From: Aquabacterium sp.
GTDB lineage: Bacteria > Pseudomonadota > Gammaproteobacteria > Burkholderiales > Burkholderiaceae_C
Assembly: GCF_030652515.1 (NCBI RefSeq)
Contig: NZ_JAUSAR010000013.1
Location: 62,001 to 126,000, forward strand
DNA: 64,000 nt
Reading direction: 5' to 3'
The notes under the pieces were generated by a model. It was not told the DNA's origin and did not search any database. It worked only from the letters and a program-made list of their open reading frames with translations. Position numbers and translations under genes: made by a program. Positions 7,479 to 14,943 of the stretch are shown here, in pieces. Each line of letters begins with the position of its first letter. Position 1 is the stretch's first letter.

Positions 7479-7550
7479 CTAAGCCTCTTTCAAAGCCTTG
7501 AGGTTGTCGGTGCAATCCAGCGGCCCCAGCCAGTTGGTCCAGCGGCTCAT
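7479..7550 (-). other. Short ORF in frame with the effector, ending in TAG; probable severed effector N-terminus
   Basis: An ATG at 7550, six bases after the vgrG stop, opens 23 codons (MSRWTNWLGPLDC ... ALKEA) before TAG at 7479-7481. The distance to the effector start at 7469 is a multiple of three. Reading through the TAG gives a smooth helix, KALKEA-x-EIGVMEMPAEVYK. This suggests a nonsense change of a sense codon in an originally longer effector, with re-initiation at GTG/ATG 7469/7466 helped by the AGGAG that overlaps the stop. Alternatively it is a translational-coupling leader. Confidence 0.55.
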
Positions 7551-7556
7551 GGCGGA

Positions 7557-9554
7557 TCAGGACGCCAGCGGGTCCGCGAAGTCCTTGGGCGCGGCCGGAT
7601 CGGCCGGTGCGGCGGGCGCCACGGGTTGCGCGCCGCTGCCCCCACCGCCGGAGTTGATGTTGACCAGGGGCGCGCCCACGATGGCCACGCCCGCCGGGCC
7701 CAGCACGATGGAGTTGCCGCCGGCCTTGAGCGTGAGCGTGACGCCAGCTTCCAGGGTGACGTTCATGCCGCCCTTGATGTGCACATCGGTGCCGGCCTTG
7801 AAGGACACGCCGGTGCCCGCTTCACCCGCCAGGTCCTTGGCCGACTTGAGGCTGTACTGGCCGCCCGACTTGATCATCAGGTCGGTGGCCGTTTGCAGGT
7901 GCATGTCGCCGCCCACCTTGTGCTTGAAGTCCTTGCCCACTTCCAGCTGGTGGTCGTTGCCGACCTTCTCGGTCAGGTCGTTCTTGATGGTCACGAACTC
8001 GTCGTTGCCCACCGAGTGGGACGAGTCGTTTTTGACGTTGCGCAGGAAGTCTTTCTCGGCCTGCAGCCAGACGTGCTCGGAGCCCATCTTGTCTTCGAAG
8101 CGCAACTCGTTCGAGGTCGATGTGCTGCCGCCCTTGCTGGATTGGCTCTTGAGCGTGCTGACCGTGGCGTGGTCGGGCAGCTTGTAGGGCACGGTTTGTT
8201 CGGCGTTGTAAACGCGGCCGGTGATGAGCGGCTGGTCCGGATCGCCTTCCAGGAAATCGACCACCACCTCTTGCCCGATGCGGGGGATGTTGATCATTCC
8301 CCAGTTCTTGCCCGCCCAGGGCGACGACACGCGCACCCAGCAGGAGCTGTTCTCGTCTTTCTTGCCTTCGCGGTCCCAGTAGAACTGGACCTTCACGCGG
8401 CCGTACTCGTCGGTATGGATCTCGTCGCCGCTGGGGCCCACCACGATGGCCGTTTGCGGGCCCGCCACGCGAACGCGGATGGCGCGATCGGGCGAGCGGA
8501 ACACCTCGCGGCTGTCCAGCGCGGTGAACTGGCAATTGAAGTAAGGCGCCGCACCGCTTTGCCCTTCGTACTCGCCATAGCCCATCTGGATGCGGGTGGA
8601 GGTGACGATGTGCTCGCGGTTCTGGTCCTCGCGCGGGAACTCTTTCAGCGTGAAGCGCGAGCCGGTGACCAGGCCGCGCACATTGCCTTCGCCATACACC
8701 TGGGCGTGCAGCGACTGAAAGCCTTCCAGCCGCAGGTTGGCATAGCGCTCGCCATCGGCCTTGACCAGGTGGCGGCCGGGGTAGTCGTAGACCTCGCCGC
8801 TGGCGTGCGAGTGCGAGCGCGCCAGCACAGCATTGGCCAGCAGGTTGGTCGAGGGCGTGGTGAAGTTGTAGTCGGTCAGCGAGACCTTGCCGGTGCGGAT
8901 CTCGTGGTTGAACTGCCAGCGCGTGATCGCCTCCAGGTCGATGGCGCCAGACAGCGTCTCGCGGTAGACCATCTCGGCATGGCCGGCGTAGGGCGTGTGG
9001 GCGCTGTCCTTGTTGGCCAGCACCAGCGTGTGCTTGCTGTCCTTGTGCTCGAAGTAGTAGTAGATGCCTTCTTCTTCCATCAGGCGGCTGACGAAGTTGA
9101 AGTCGCTCTCGCGGTACTGAACGCAATACTCGCGCACGGGGTGGCTGCCGGTCAGCTTGTCCGAGAAGTCGGAGGAGTACTTCTCGAAGATCTGCTTGAG
9201 GATGTCGGGCACCGACTTGTTCTGGAAGACGCGGCAATCGTGGGTGCGCGTGAGCAGCCACAACCAGGGGCAGACCACCAGTTGGTATTCGAACAGGCGG
9301 CCCACGAAGCCCACCTGGCCAAAGCGCGTGACGATGCCGCTGAACTCGCGCTTGCCGCCATCGGCCAGCTCCAGCTTGACGGTGATGGGCTTGCCCAGCA
9401 GGTCGTTGACCGCGATGCCCTTGTCGTCAGACAGCGCGCTGATGTTGAACTCGTAAAGCTGGCCCAGCGACTCGGTGGCCGACATGGATCGCATCAGCAG
9501 CACGTCGTTGCCCAGCGGCGTGCTGATCTCCATCAGACGGGGGGGTACGGGCAT
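7557..9554 (-). CDS. vgrG: VgrG spike protein (TssI)
   Basis: The 665-residue protein has the full VgrG layout. An N-terminal gp27-like part contains YEFNISALSDD, CPWLWLLTRTHDCRVFQ and the VREYCVQYRESDFNFVSRLMEEEGIYYYF segment. A gp5 OB-fold contains DEYGRVKVQFYWDREGKKDENSSCWVRVSSPWAG and GQEVVVDFLEGDPDQPLITGRVYN. A C-terminal beta-helix has valine- and glycine-rich repeats (VGNDEFVTIKNDL, VGGDMHL). It ends in a short Gly/Ala/Pro tail with no extra catalytic domain, so it is a structural rather than evolved VgrG. It forms the tip of the T6SS tube and is followed on the same strand by the cargo effector and its immunity row. Confidence 0.97.
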   Translation of the reverse strand: MPVPPRLMEISTPLGNDVLLMRSMSATESLGQLYEFNISALSDDKGIAVNDLLGKPITVKLELADGGKREFSGIVTRFGQVGFVGRLFEYQLVVCPWLWLLTRTHDCRVFQNKSVPDILKQIFEKYSSDFSDKLTGSHPVREYCVQYRESDFNFVSRLMEEEGIYYYFEHKDSKHTLVLANKDSAHTPYAGHAEMVYRETLSGAIDLEAITRWQFNHEIRTGKVSLTDYNFTTPSTNLLANAVLARSHSHASGEVYDYPGRHLVKADGERYANLRLEGFQSLHAQVYGEGNVRGLVTGSRFTLKEFPREDQNREHIVTSTRIQMGYGEYEGQSGAAPYFNCQFTALDSREVFRSPDRAIRVRVAGPQTAIVVGPSGDEIHTDEYGRVKVQFYWDREGKKDENSSCWVRVSSPWAGKNWGMINIPRIGQEVVVDFLEGDPDQPLITGRVYNAEQTVPYKLPDHATVSTLKSQSSKGGSTSTSNELRFEDKMGSEHVWLQAEKDFLRNVKNDSSHSVGNDEFVTIKNDLTEKVGNDHQLEVGKDFKHKVGGDMHLQTATDLMIKSGGQYSLKSAKDLAGEAGTGVSFKAGTDVHIKGGMNVTLEAGVTLTLKAGGNSIVLGPAGVAIVGAPLVNINSGGGGSGAQPVAPAAPADPAAPKDFADPLAS

Positions 9555-9569
9555 GGTGGGGTCCTGAGG

Positions 9570-10916
9570 TTAAGGGTGTTGCGCGGTGAAGAGCCAGCCT
9601 GGCACGGGCACGCCGCCTTCGTTGCGAAGGTGGATGGCTTCGGCCCCAATGTGCACGAAGCCAGCCTGGCCGAGCACGTACTCGACATGGTCCTTGCGGT
9701 GGCTGTAGCGGCCGTGGGGATTGAGGTGGTACTGCTCTGCAGCATCGCCGCCTTCCAGGCTCTCCACGGTGAAGATCAGCCAGCCGCCGGGGGCCAGGGC
9801 GCGCCGCGCGGCGTGGGACACCGCTTCAAGCTTGCCAAAGTAGCACAGGGTGTCGGCCGACACAATCAGGTCATAAGCTTGGTGCTGTGACTGCAGGAAA
9901 GCCGTCAGCTCGGCCTTGATCAGCTCGTCGTAAACCTGCCGGGGCTGGGCCTTGGCCAGCATCTGGCCCGACAGGTCGATGCCGACCAGGCGCTGGGCAT
10001 ACGGCGCGATCAAGGGGCCGCACAGGCCGGTGCCGCAGCCTGCGTCCAGCACCTGCCATTGTTTGGCCGGGGTGCCGCCCAGGCGCTTGACCACGTCGGC
10101 CACATGCTGGGGCGCGCGGTAGGTGAGCATTTCCAGGTTGGCGTCGAAGCTGTCGGCGAACTCGTCGAAGGTGTTGGCGACGTAGGCGTCGTCCGCGCGT
10201 TCGGGCACGTCCTGGCCGGTGCAGGCGGCCAGGTAGTGCTTGGGCACGGGGTTGTCGGGCTCCTCAAGCAGCCATTCGCGGTAGACCTTGGCGGCTTCGT
10301 CGAAGCGCTTGAGCGTGTAGTACGCGATGCCCAGCATCTTGCGGGCGTGGTGCTGTTTGGGGTTGAGGATCAGGGCTTCGCAGAAGTGCCGCAGGGATTC
10401 TTGCGTGCGGCCCTGCAGCCGCAGCAGGTTGCCCAGGTTGTTGTGGGCTTCGGGGCGCGTGGCGTCCAGGGCCAGGGCCTTGGTGTAGGCCACCTCGGCT
10501 TCCTCAAAGCGCTCTTGCGCACGACGCAGGGCGCCCAGGTTGTTCAGGATGGTGGCGTTGCCGGGCGACATCTCGGCCGCTTGCTCGTAGGCATCGGCGG
10601 CCTCGGCCAGTTGCTTGGATTCCAGCAGCACATTGCCCAGGTTGTTGTACCAATCGGGCACTTTTGGGTCGAGCTCGATGGAGCGGCGGATGTGCTTGAC
10701 GGCCTGATCGCTGCGGCCCATCTGGTGGTGCAGCACGCCCAGGAAGTGCACCGCATTGGCTTGCCGTGGCGTCAGCCGCAGAATGCGCTCATACATTTGC
10801 TGGGCGGCGTCCATGTGGCCGTTTTGATGCAATTGCATCGCGATGGGCAAGGCATCCTTCAAGCTGACATGCTGAAGTGTTTTTCCAGGCAAACTTGAGT
10901 GTCTTTTGGCGGGCAT
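9570..10916 (-). CDS. TPR-repeat protein with C-terminal SAM-dependent methyltransferase domain
   Basis: The 448-residue protein begins with about six tetratricopeptide repeats (residues about 20-235, for example YERILRLTPRQANAVHFLG and DWYNNLGNVLLESKQLAEAADAY). It continues with a class I methyltransferase domain, with motif I VLDAGCGTGLCGP and a later ALAPGGWLIFTVESLEGG. The substrate is unknown; similar proteins are annotated as putative TPR-containing methyltransferases. It sits just upstream of vgrG on the same strand and is divergent, by 36 bases, from the fused sheath-like gene. It may be co-expressed with the vgrG module, but a T6SS role is inferred only from position. The start could also be at 10838 (MQLHQNGHM). 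Confidence 0.85.
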   Translation of the reverse strand: MPAKRHSSLPGKTLQHVSLKDALPIAMQLHQNGHMDAAQQMYERILRLTPRQANAVHFLGVLHHQMGRSDQAVKHIRRSIELDPKVPDWYNNLGNVLLESKQLAEAADAYEQAAEMSPGNATILNNLGALRRAQERFEEAEVAYTKALALDATRPEAHNNLGNLLRLQGRTQESLRHFCEALILNPKQHHARKMLGIAYYTLKRFDEAAKVYREWLLEEPDNPVPKHYLAACTGQDVPERADDAYVANTFDEFADSFDANLEMLTYRAPQHVADVVKRLGGTPAKQWQVLDAGCGTGLCGPLIAPYAQRLVGIDLSGQMLAKAQPRQVYDELIKAELTAFLQSQHQAYDLIVSADTLCYFGKLEAVSHAARRALAPGGWLIFTVESLEGGDAAEQYHLNPHGRYSHRKDHVEYVLGQAGFVHIGAEAIHLRNEGGVPVPGWLFTAQHP

Positions 10917-10952
10917 GTCTCATTATGTCGGCAATTATTTGGGGGTGGGGTC

Positions 10953-12320
10953 ATGACAGGACGAATGGATTTTGGATTGCACGACGGGCCCTTTCGGATC
11001 GTGGTGCTGGGTGACTTCAGCGGCCATGGCCTGCGCGGCCAGGCCCACCCTCAGCACCTGGCGCAGCGCGTGCCCCAGCGCGTCGACATCGACAACTTCG
11101 AGGCGGTGTTCAAGCGCATGGGGCCGGCCTTGTCCTTGCCTTGGCCGGGCGCGGTGAATGATCGGCTTGATTTGACGTTTGGCGCGGTGGACGACTTCCA
11201 CCCCGATCAACTGGCGGCACGCTTGCCGACGGTGAGCGTGGCCGCGCCAGTGGCAGCCTCGCCATCGGCCGCACCGGCTTCGGCCTCGCGCGAGAACGAT
11301 GCCTCGACCCTGGAGCGCCTGCTGGGCCGCAAGCCCGAGCCTTCGGCCAGCACCGGCCTGGACGCCTTGATCCAGCGCATCGTGGCGCCATCCCTGGTGC
11401 CCGAAGTGCCCGCAGGGCACGCCCAATCGGTGGCGGCGCAGCAAGCCGCCCAGGCCGATCTGTGGCGCGCGGTGTTGCACCACCCCGCCTTCCAATCGCT
11501 GGAAGCCGCTTGGCTGGGTGTGCAGCAACTGGTGCGCAGCCTGGACCTGGATGGCGACCTGCAGTTGTACCTGTTGGACGCGAGCCAGGCCGAGTTGCAG
11601 GCCGATGTGGAAGCGGCCAATGGCGACGAAGGCAAGACCAGCCTGGCGCATGCCTTGCAGCGCTTGGCCGATGTGGACGAAGTCGATGAGCCGGCCGTGG
11701 CGCTGGTGGTGGGCCTGCACGCGTTCGGGCCTTCAGTGGCCGACCTGGGCCTGCTGGCCGCATTGGGCGCTTTGGCCCGCCAGGTGGGGGGCACCTTCAT
11801 GGCCGCAGCCCAACCGGCCGTCGTTGGCCTGGCTTCCTTGGCGAATGGCCCGGATCCCGCGCATTGGCCTGGCATGGCCCCTGACGAGCAAGCGCGCTGG
11901 GACGCTTTCCGGCGCACGCCTGAGGCCGCTGGCGTGCACCTGGCCTGGCCTCGCATCCTGTTGCGCCTGCCCTATGGCCAGGCCACTGATCCCATTTCGG
12001 CCGGCCCCTTTGAAGAGATGGCGCCCGCCTTTGCGCACGAGCAGGCCCTGTGGGGCAACGGTGCGCTGGCCTGCGCGCAACTCATCGGCCAATCCTTCAT
12101 GGACCGAGGCTGGGACATGCGCGTGGGCGACCTGCGCGATGTGGAGGACCTGCCCGCCTATGTGCTGGAGCGCGATGGCGAGAAGCACCTGCTGCCTTGC
12201 GCCGAGGCCAACCTGAGCGAGACTGTGGGCGACCGCCTGCTGGCCTTGGGCCTCATGCCACTGCTGAGCTACAAGCACCGCAACGCGGTGCGCGTCATGA
12301 GTTTCCAGGCCATGGGCTGA
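10953..12320 (+). CDS. TssB-TssC fusion-like T6SS contractile-sheath domain protein
   Basis: The 455-residue protein can be matched by eye to both sheath subunits in this window. Residues 8-90 (FRIVVLGDFSGHG, RVDIDNFEAVFKRMGPAL, LDLTFGAVDDFHPDQLA) parallel TssB. After an Ala/Pro/Ser linker, residues about 160-455 parallel TssC (VLHHPAFQSLEAAWLGVQQLV, WPRILLRLPYG, the LWGNGALACAQLIGQSFMDRGW segment). It ends at a point about 100 residues before the end of TssC, so the C-terminal TssC part is absent. The ATG at 10953 is preferred, because the longer open frame (10899) would overlap the divergent gene. It may cap or modify the sheath rather than polymerise. Its 3' end overlaps the convergent gene by 26 bases. 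Confidence 0.8.
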   Translation: MTGRMDFGLHDGPFRIVVLGDFSGHGLRGQAHPQHLAQRVPQRVDIDNFEAVFKRMGPALSLPWPGAVNDRLDLTFGAVDDFHPDQLAARLPTVSVAAPVAASPSAAPASASRENDASTLERLLGRKPEPSASTGLDALIQRIVAPSLVPEVPAGHAQSVAAQQAAQADLWRAVLHHPAFQSLEAAWLGVQQLVRSLDLDGDLQLYLLDASQAELQADVEAANGDEGKTSLAHALQRLADVDEVDEPAVALVVGLHAFGPSVADLGLLAALGALARQVGGTFMAAAQPAVVGLASLANGPDPAHWPGMAPDEQARWDAFRRTPEAAGVHLAWPRILLRLPYGQATDPISAGPFEEMAPAFAHEQALWGNGALACAQLIGQSFMDRGWDMRVGDLRDVEDLPAYVLERDGEKHLLPCAEANLSETVGDRLLALGLMPLLSYKHRNAVRVMSFQAMG

Positions 12321-13188
12321 TGCCCGATGCGGTGATGGTGGCCGACCCGACGATGCCGTTGTCGCGTTCCGGCAGGTGGCGGCTCCAGTGGTCCTGGCGA
12401 CGCTGGACCACCACCACGCCCAGCAATGGCGGGGCCTCGTCCAGGCGCTCCCGCAGTTCTTTTTGTGAATCGCACAGGTAGCGGTTGCAGACGTCCGAGC
12501 GCATCTCGCGCGGCAAGGCGCATCCACCGGCCGTGTGGTTGATGCACGAGCCCACCTGGGTCTTGGGGGCCAGGCGGTCCAGGTAGGCCGACAGCACCTG
12601 AGCGGGTGACAGGTCCGGCTGTTGCGCCATGAAGCGGCGCACCGTGTCGGCCGACAGGTAGGCGGTGTCCCCACCCCGGGTGCAGCAGCCGCCACGGCAC
12701 AGGGCGCACACCTGGCCGGGCAGTGTGGACCGGGCATCAACGGCCACGGTGTCCGAAGGCGGCACTTCATCGCCGGGCAAGAAGGCCTGCGCGATGACCT
12801 GTGCCAGGTGATCAAGGTAATGTTGACGACGGCGCTGTGCCAATTTGCGCTGGCGTGCGGGTCCGCTGGGCAGTGCCAGCCGCATGAACTGATCCGGCTG
12901 ATGCCCTGGCCATGCGGACTCGACCGCGGCCCAATGGACGGTGTTCTCTGCGGACTCGGCCACCGTCCAGGCACGCAGGCGCTCGTCCTCAGCGCGGGCT
13001 CGGGAACGCTGCTCGCGCGTGTTTTTGGCCCGCCAGTGCAAATGCCTTGCAAAGGCCGTCTCGCCCATCGTGGCCCGCTGGTCCAGCACCATGCGGCAGG
13101 GCACCGCGTGGCAGATGGGGTAAGGCCCTGTTGCGCCGGGTGATCGCGCGGTGAGCTCGGTGCCGCACACCACGCATTCCAGGCGCAT
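12295..13188 (-). CDS. Cysteine-rich hypothetical protein at the end of the T6SS operon
   Basis: The 297-residue protein, read from the ATG at 13188, carries an N-terminal CVVCG motif with ICHAVPC. A C-terminal cluster follows, CALCRGGCCTRGG with NHTAGGC and VCNRYLC, which looks like a metal-binding (zinc or Fe-S) module. The middle is Arg- and Gln-rich and helical. I do not recognise the family; the C-terminal Cys spacing is loosely like YkgJ-type proteins. The start lies 8 bases after the stop of the preceding gene on the same strand, so it should be the last gene of the long T6SS transcript. The frame is open to 13461, but that part is antisense-like shadow inside the neighbour. Confidence 0.65.
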   Translation of the reverse strand: MRLECVVCGTELTARSPGATGPYPICHAVPCRMVLDQRATMGETAFARHLHWRAKNTREQRSRARAEDERLRAWTVAESAENTVHWAAVESAWPGHQPDQFMRLALPSGPARQRKLAQRRRQHYLDHLAQVIAQAFLPGDEVPPSDTVAVDARSTLPGQVCALCRGGCCTRGGDTAYLSADTVRRFMAQQPDLSPAQVLSAYLDRLAPKTQVGSCINHTAGGCALPREMRSDVCNRYLCDSQKELRERLDEAPPLLGVVVVQRRQDHWSRHLPERDNGIVGSATITASGISPWPGNS

Positions 13189-13196
13189 GGCGTGGC

Positions 13197-14204
13197 TCAC
13201 ACCAGCTTGGCGGCCTTGCGCTTGATCGACGCAAAGAAGCCCTTGCTCTGGTGCGTGGCCTTGTTCTGCGACAGCCCTTCCAGCTGGATGCGCGACGAGG
13301 CGATGTTCTTGCGCGCGATCTTGAGCATCGGGTCCATCTGGGTCTTCTTGATCTTCTCGACCTTGTCCATCCAGCCGGGCAGGCCGATGTCGGCCACGAA
13401 GAAGTTGGCCACCGACGAGGTGTCGGCGCAGGTCAGCAGGTAGCAGCCCAGAATGGGGCAATCTTCGAACACCGTGAGGTCGAGCGTTTCAGGCGTGGCC
13501 AGGCGGCGGTTGCCCGCGCGCATGTCCTTGATGGACAGGCCCAGCGAGAACAGCTCCAGGCCCAGGCTGGCCAGGGCGTTGGCCAAGCCGATGGCGGCCG
13601 TGGTGCCGGTGCCCATGTCGGCGAACAGCCCGGCGATCTTGGCGCCGGTGGCCGTGGCCTGCTGGGCCAACTGGATCGAGTGCTTGGCCAGGTCGCGCTG
13701 GATGAGGATCTGCACCGCCTCGGCCGCGGCCACCGGGTCGCCCCGCAGGAAGCCCTTCTTGTAGTTGCGGCACTGGTACAGGTTGTAGCCGTCTTCGACC
13801 ACGGCCTTGCCCGCCTTGGCCAGCTTGCCCCCGCTGACGAGCACGCCAACCACGGGCACGATCTCGGCAATGATGTCGGCCAGCACGGCCGAGGTGATGG
13901 CCTCGATCACGTCATCGATGCCGTCCAGGTCAGCGCACTGCACGATGAATTCCTTCACCGCTTTTTCAACGCCGGGGATGGCCGAGACGCTGCTGGCCGT
14001 GGTCTTGGCCGGGCCGACCAGCTTGTTGCTTGAGGAGCGCGCCTTCTTGGCCGAGGTCATCAGCTTCTTGGCCACGGCCACCTTGTCGGTGGAGCCGAAC
14101 TTGAGCTGGGTGCCCTTGAAGGTCTGTTGCAGCAGTTCGCGGCGGGCATTGGCGATCGCGCCCATGCCGATGTAGTCAGCGCGTGTCAGGGTGGTGGTGG
14201 CCAT
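13197..14204 (-). CDS. Hypothetical T6SS-associated protein with hydrophobic central region
   Basis: This 335-residue protein is of unknown family. The first 75 residues are Lys/Ala/Ser-rich; a hydrophobic stretch at about 105-130 (AVLADIIAEIVPVVGVLVSGG) and another at about 200-225 (TTAAIGLANALASLGLELFSLGL) could insert in or contact membrane. The C-terminus is very basic (FFASIKRKAAKLV). It lies between other unrecognised genes behind tssH and in front of the cysteine-rich protein. The basic tail and hydrophobic helices are reminiscent of pore-forming or membrane-targeted effectors, but no immunity gene with membrane segments is adjacent, so an effector call is not supported. Confidence 0.6.
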   Translation of the reverse strand: MATTTLTRADYIGMGAIANARRELLQQTFKGTQLKFGSTDKVAVAKKLMTSAKKARSSSNKLVGPAKTTASSVSAIPGVEKAVKEFIVQCADLDGIDDVIEAITSAVLADIIAEIVPVVGVLVSGGKLAKAGKAVVEDGYNLYQCRNYKKGFLRGDPVAAAEAVQILIQRDLAKHSIQLAQQATATGAKIAGLFADMGTGTTAAIGLANALASLGLELFSLGLSIKDMRAGNRRLATPETLDLTVFEDCPILGCYLLTCADTSSVANFFVADIGLPGWMDKVEKIKKTQMDPMLKIARKNIASSRIQLEGLSQNKATHQSKGFFASIKRKAAKLV

Positions 14205-14233
14205 GGTGTGTTACTGCCTTGAGGGGATGGGGG

Positions 14234-14548
14234 TCAGGGTTGAACGGTGATGGTGCGGTCGGCCAGCTTGGAGCCAGGTTGGATGGCCTTGCAGGGAGCT
14301 TGGGGCTTGGCCGTGGGGGCCAGGTCGATCTCGAAGCGCTGGCCCCGCTCGTCGGTCACCTGCAGGGTGTGGCCGTCGGGCTCCAGGGTCAACTGCTTGA
14401 TGAAACGGTCCTGCACGTCCTCTTCCATGTGCGGGTCGTAGCGGATCTGGTAAACCTGTTTCAACCAGACCTGCTGGCCGGTGGACAAGTCGAAGGCCTC
14501 GATGTAGCCCCCGTTTTGGCCCAGCCCCCGATCGCGGCCCCAATGCAC
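14234..14548 (-). CDS. Second copy of a tandem WG/EMEEDVQD-type repeat protein, cut off from its start
   Basis: This 104-residue frame (opening with GTG) is clearly paralogous to the neighbour at 14461-14922: HWGRDRGLGQNGGYIEAF against HWGRDAGLAQNGGYIEAY, and HMEEDVQDRFIKQLTLEPDG against EMEEDVQDGFIQNMSLTPQG. It lacks the N-terminal 40 or so residues of its paralog and overlaps it by 88 bases in another frame. The simplest explanation is that two tandem genes, or two repeats of one gene, were joined by an out-of-frame deletion or single-base indel near 14545. Function is unknown. It may be expressed only as a remnant, if at all. Confidence 0.5.
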   Translation of the reverse strand: MHWGRDRGLGQNGGYIEAFDLSTGQQVWLKQVYQIRYDPHMEEDVQDRFIKQLTLEPDGHTLQVTDERGQRFEIDLAPTAKPQAPCKAIQPGSKLADRTITVQP

Positions 14549-14922
14549 GGCTTCTCATCCGTGATCTGCAGCAGGCCTTGGGGCGTCAGGCTCATGTTCT
14601 GGATGAAGCCGTCTTGCACGTCCTCTTCCATCTCGTCGTCGTAAACGATCTCGTAGACCCGCAGGCGCCAGGCGGGCATGCTGGCCCCTGGCGCGTACGC
14701 TTCGATGTACCCGCCGTTTTGCGCCAAGCCTGCATCCCGGCCCCAGTGCAACGCGCGAATTTCCAACGCGCCCACCTGAACGGGCGCCACCTTCGGCGGG
14801 CCGACCCGCTTGGGCGACATGCTCATGCCGTCCTTTTCCAGGAACTTCTGCCACTCAGGGTCGAACTTCTGCTTCGACACCGTCTCGGAGGCTTTCTGAA
14901 AGGCTTCGGTAAAACGTTTCAT
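14461..14922 (-). CDS. Hypothetical T6SS-associated repeat protein, frameshifted at its 3' end
   Basis: The protein begins MKRFTEAFQKASETVSK and contains one repeat unit, ALHWGRDAGLAQNGGYIEAY ... DEMEEDVQDGFIQNMSLTPQGLLQITDE. After ITDEKP the frame turns into unlikely sequence (IGAAIGGWAKTGATSRP), while the neighbouring frame resumes with the second repeat unit. The authentic coding part is therefore about residues 1-127. I do not recognise the family. It lies in the run of accessory genes behind tssH, 21 bases from the gene before it. Whether the frameshift is real or a sequence error cannot be decided here. Confidence 0.55.
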   Translation of the reverse strand: MKRFTEAFQKASETVSKQKFDPEWQKFLEKDGMSMSPKRVGPPKVAPVQVGALEIRALHWGRDAGLAQNGGYIEAYAPGASMPAWRLRVYEIVYDDEMEEDVQDGFIQNMSLTPQGLLQITDEKPCIGAAIGGWAKTGATSRPSTCPPASRSG

Positions 14923-14943
14923 GAGGTGGTCTTGTCTGTCAGG

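Noticed and set aside
7053-9890. 945-codon plus-strand open frame opposite vgrG
   Set aside because: It is antisense to an unmistakable VgrG, with Ala/Gly/Val/His-rich low-information sequence typical of GC-rich shadow frames.
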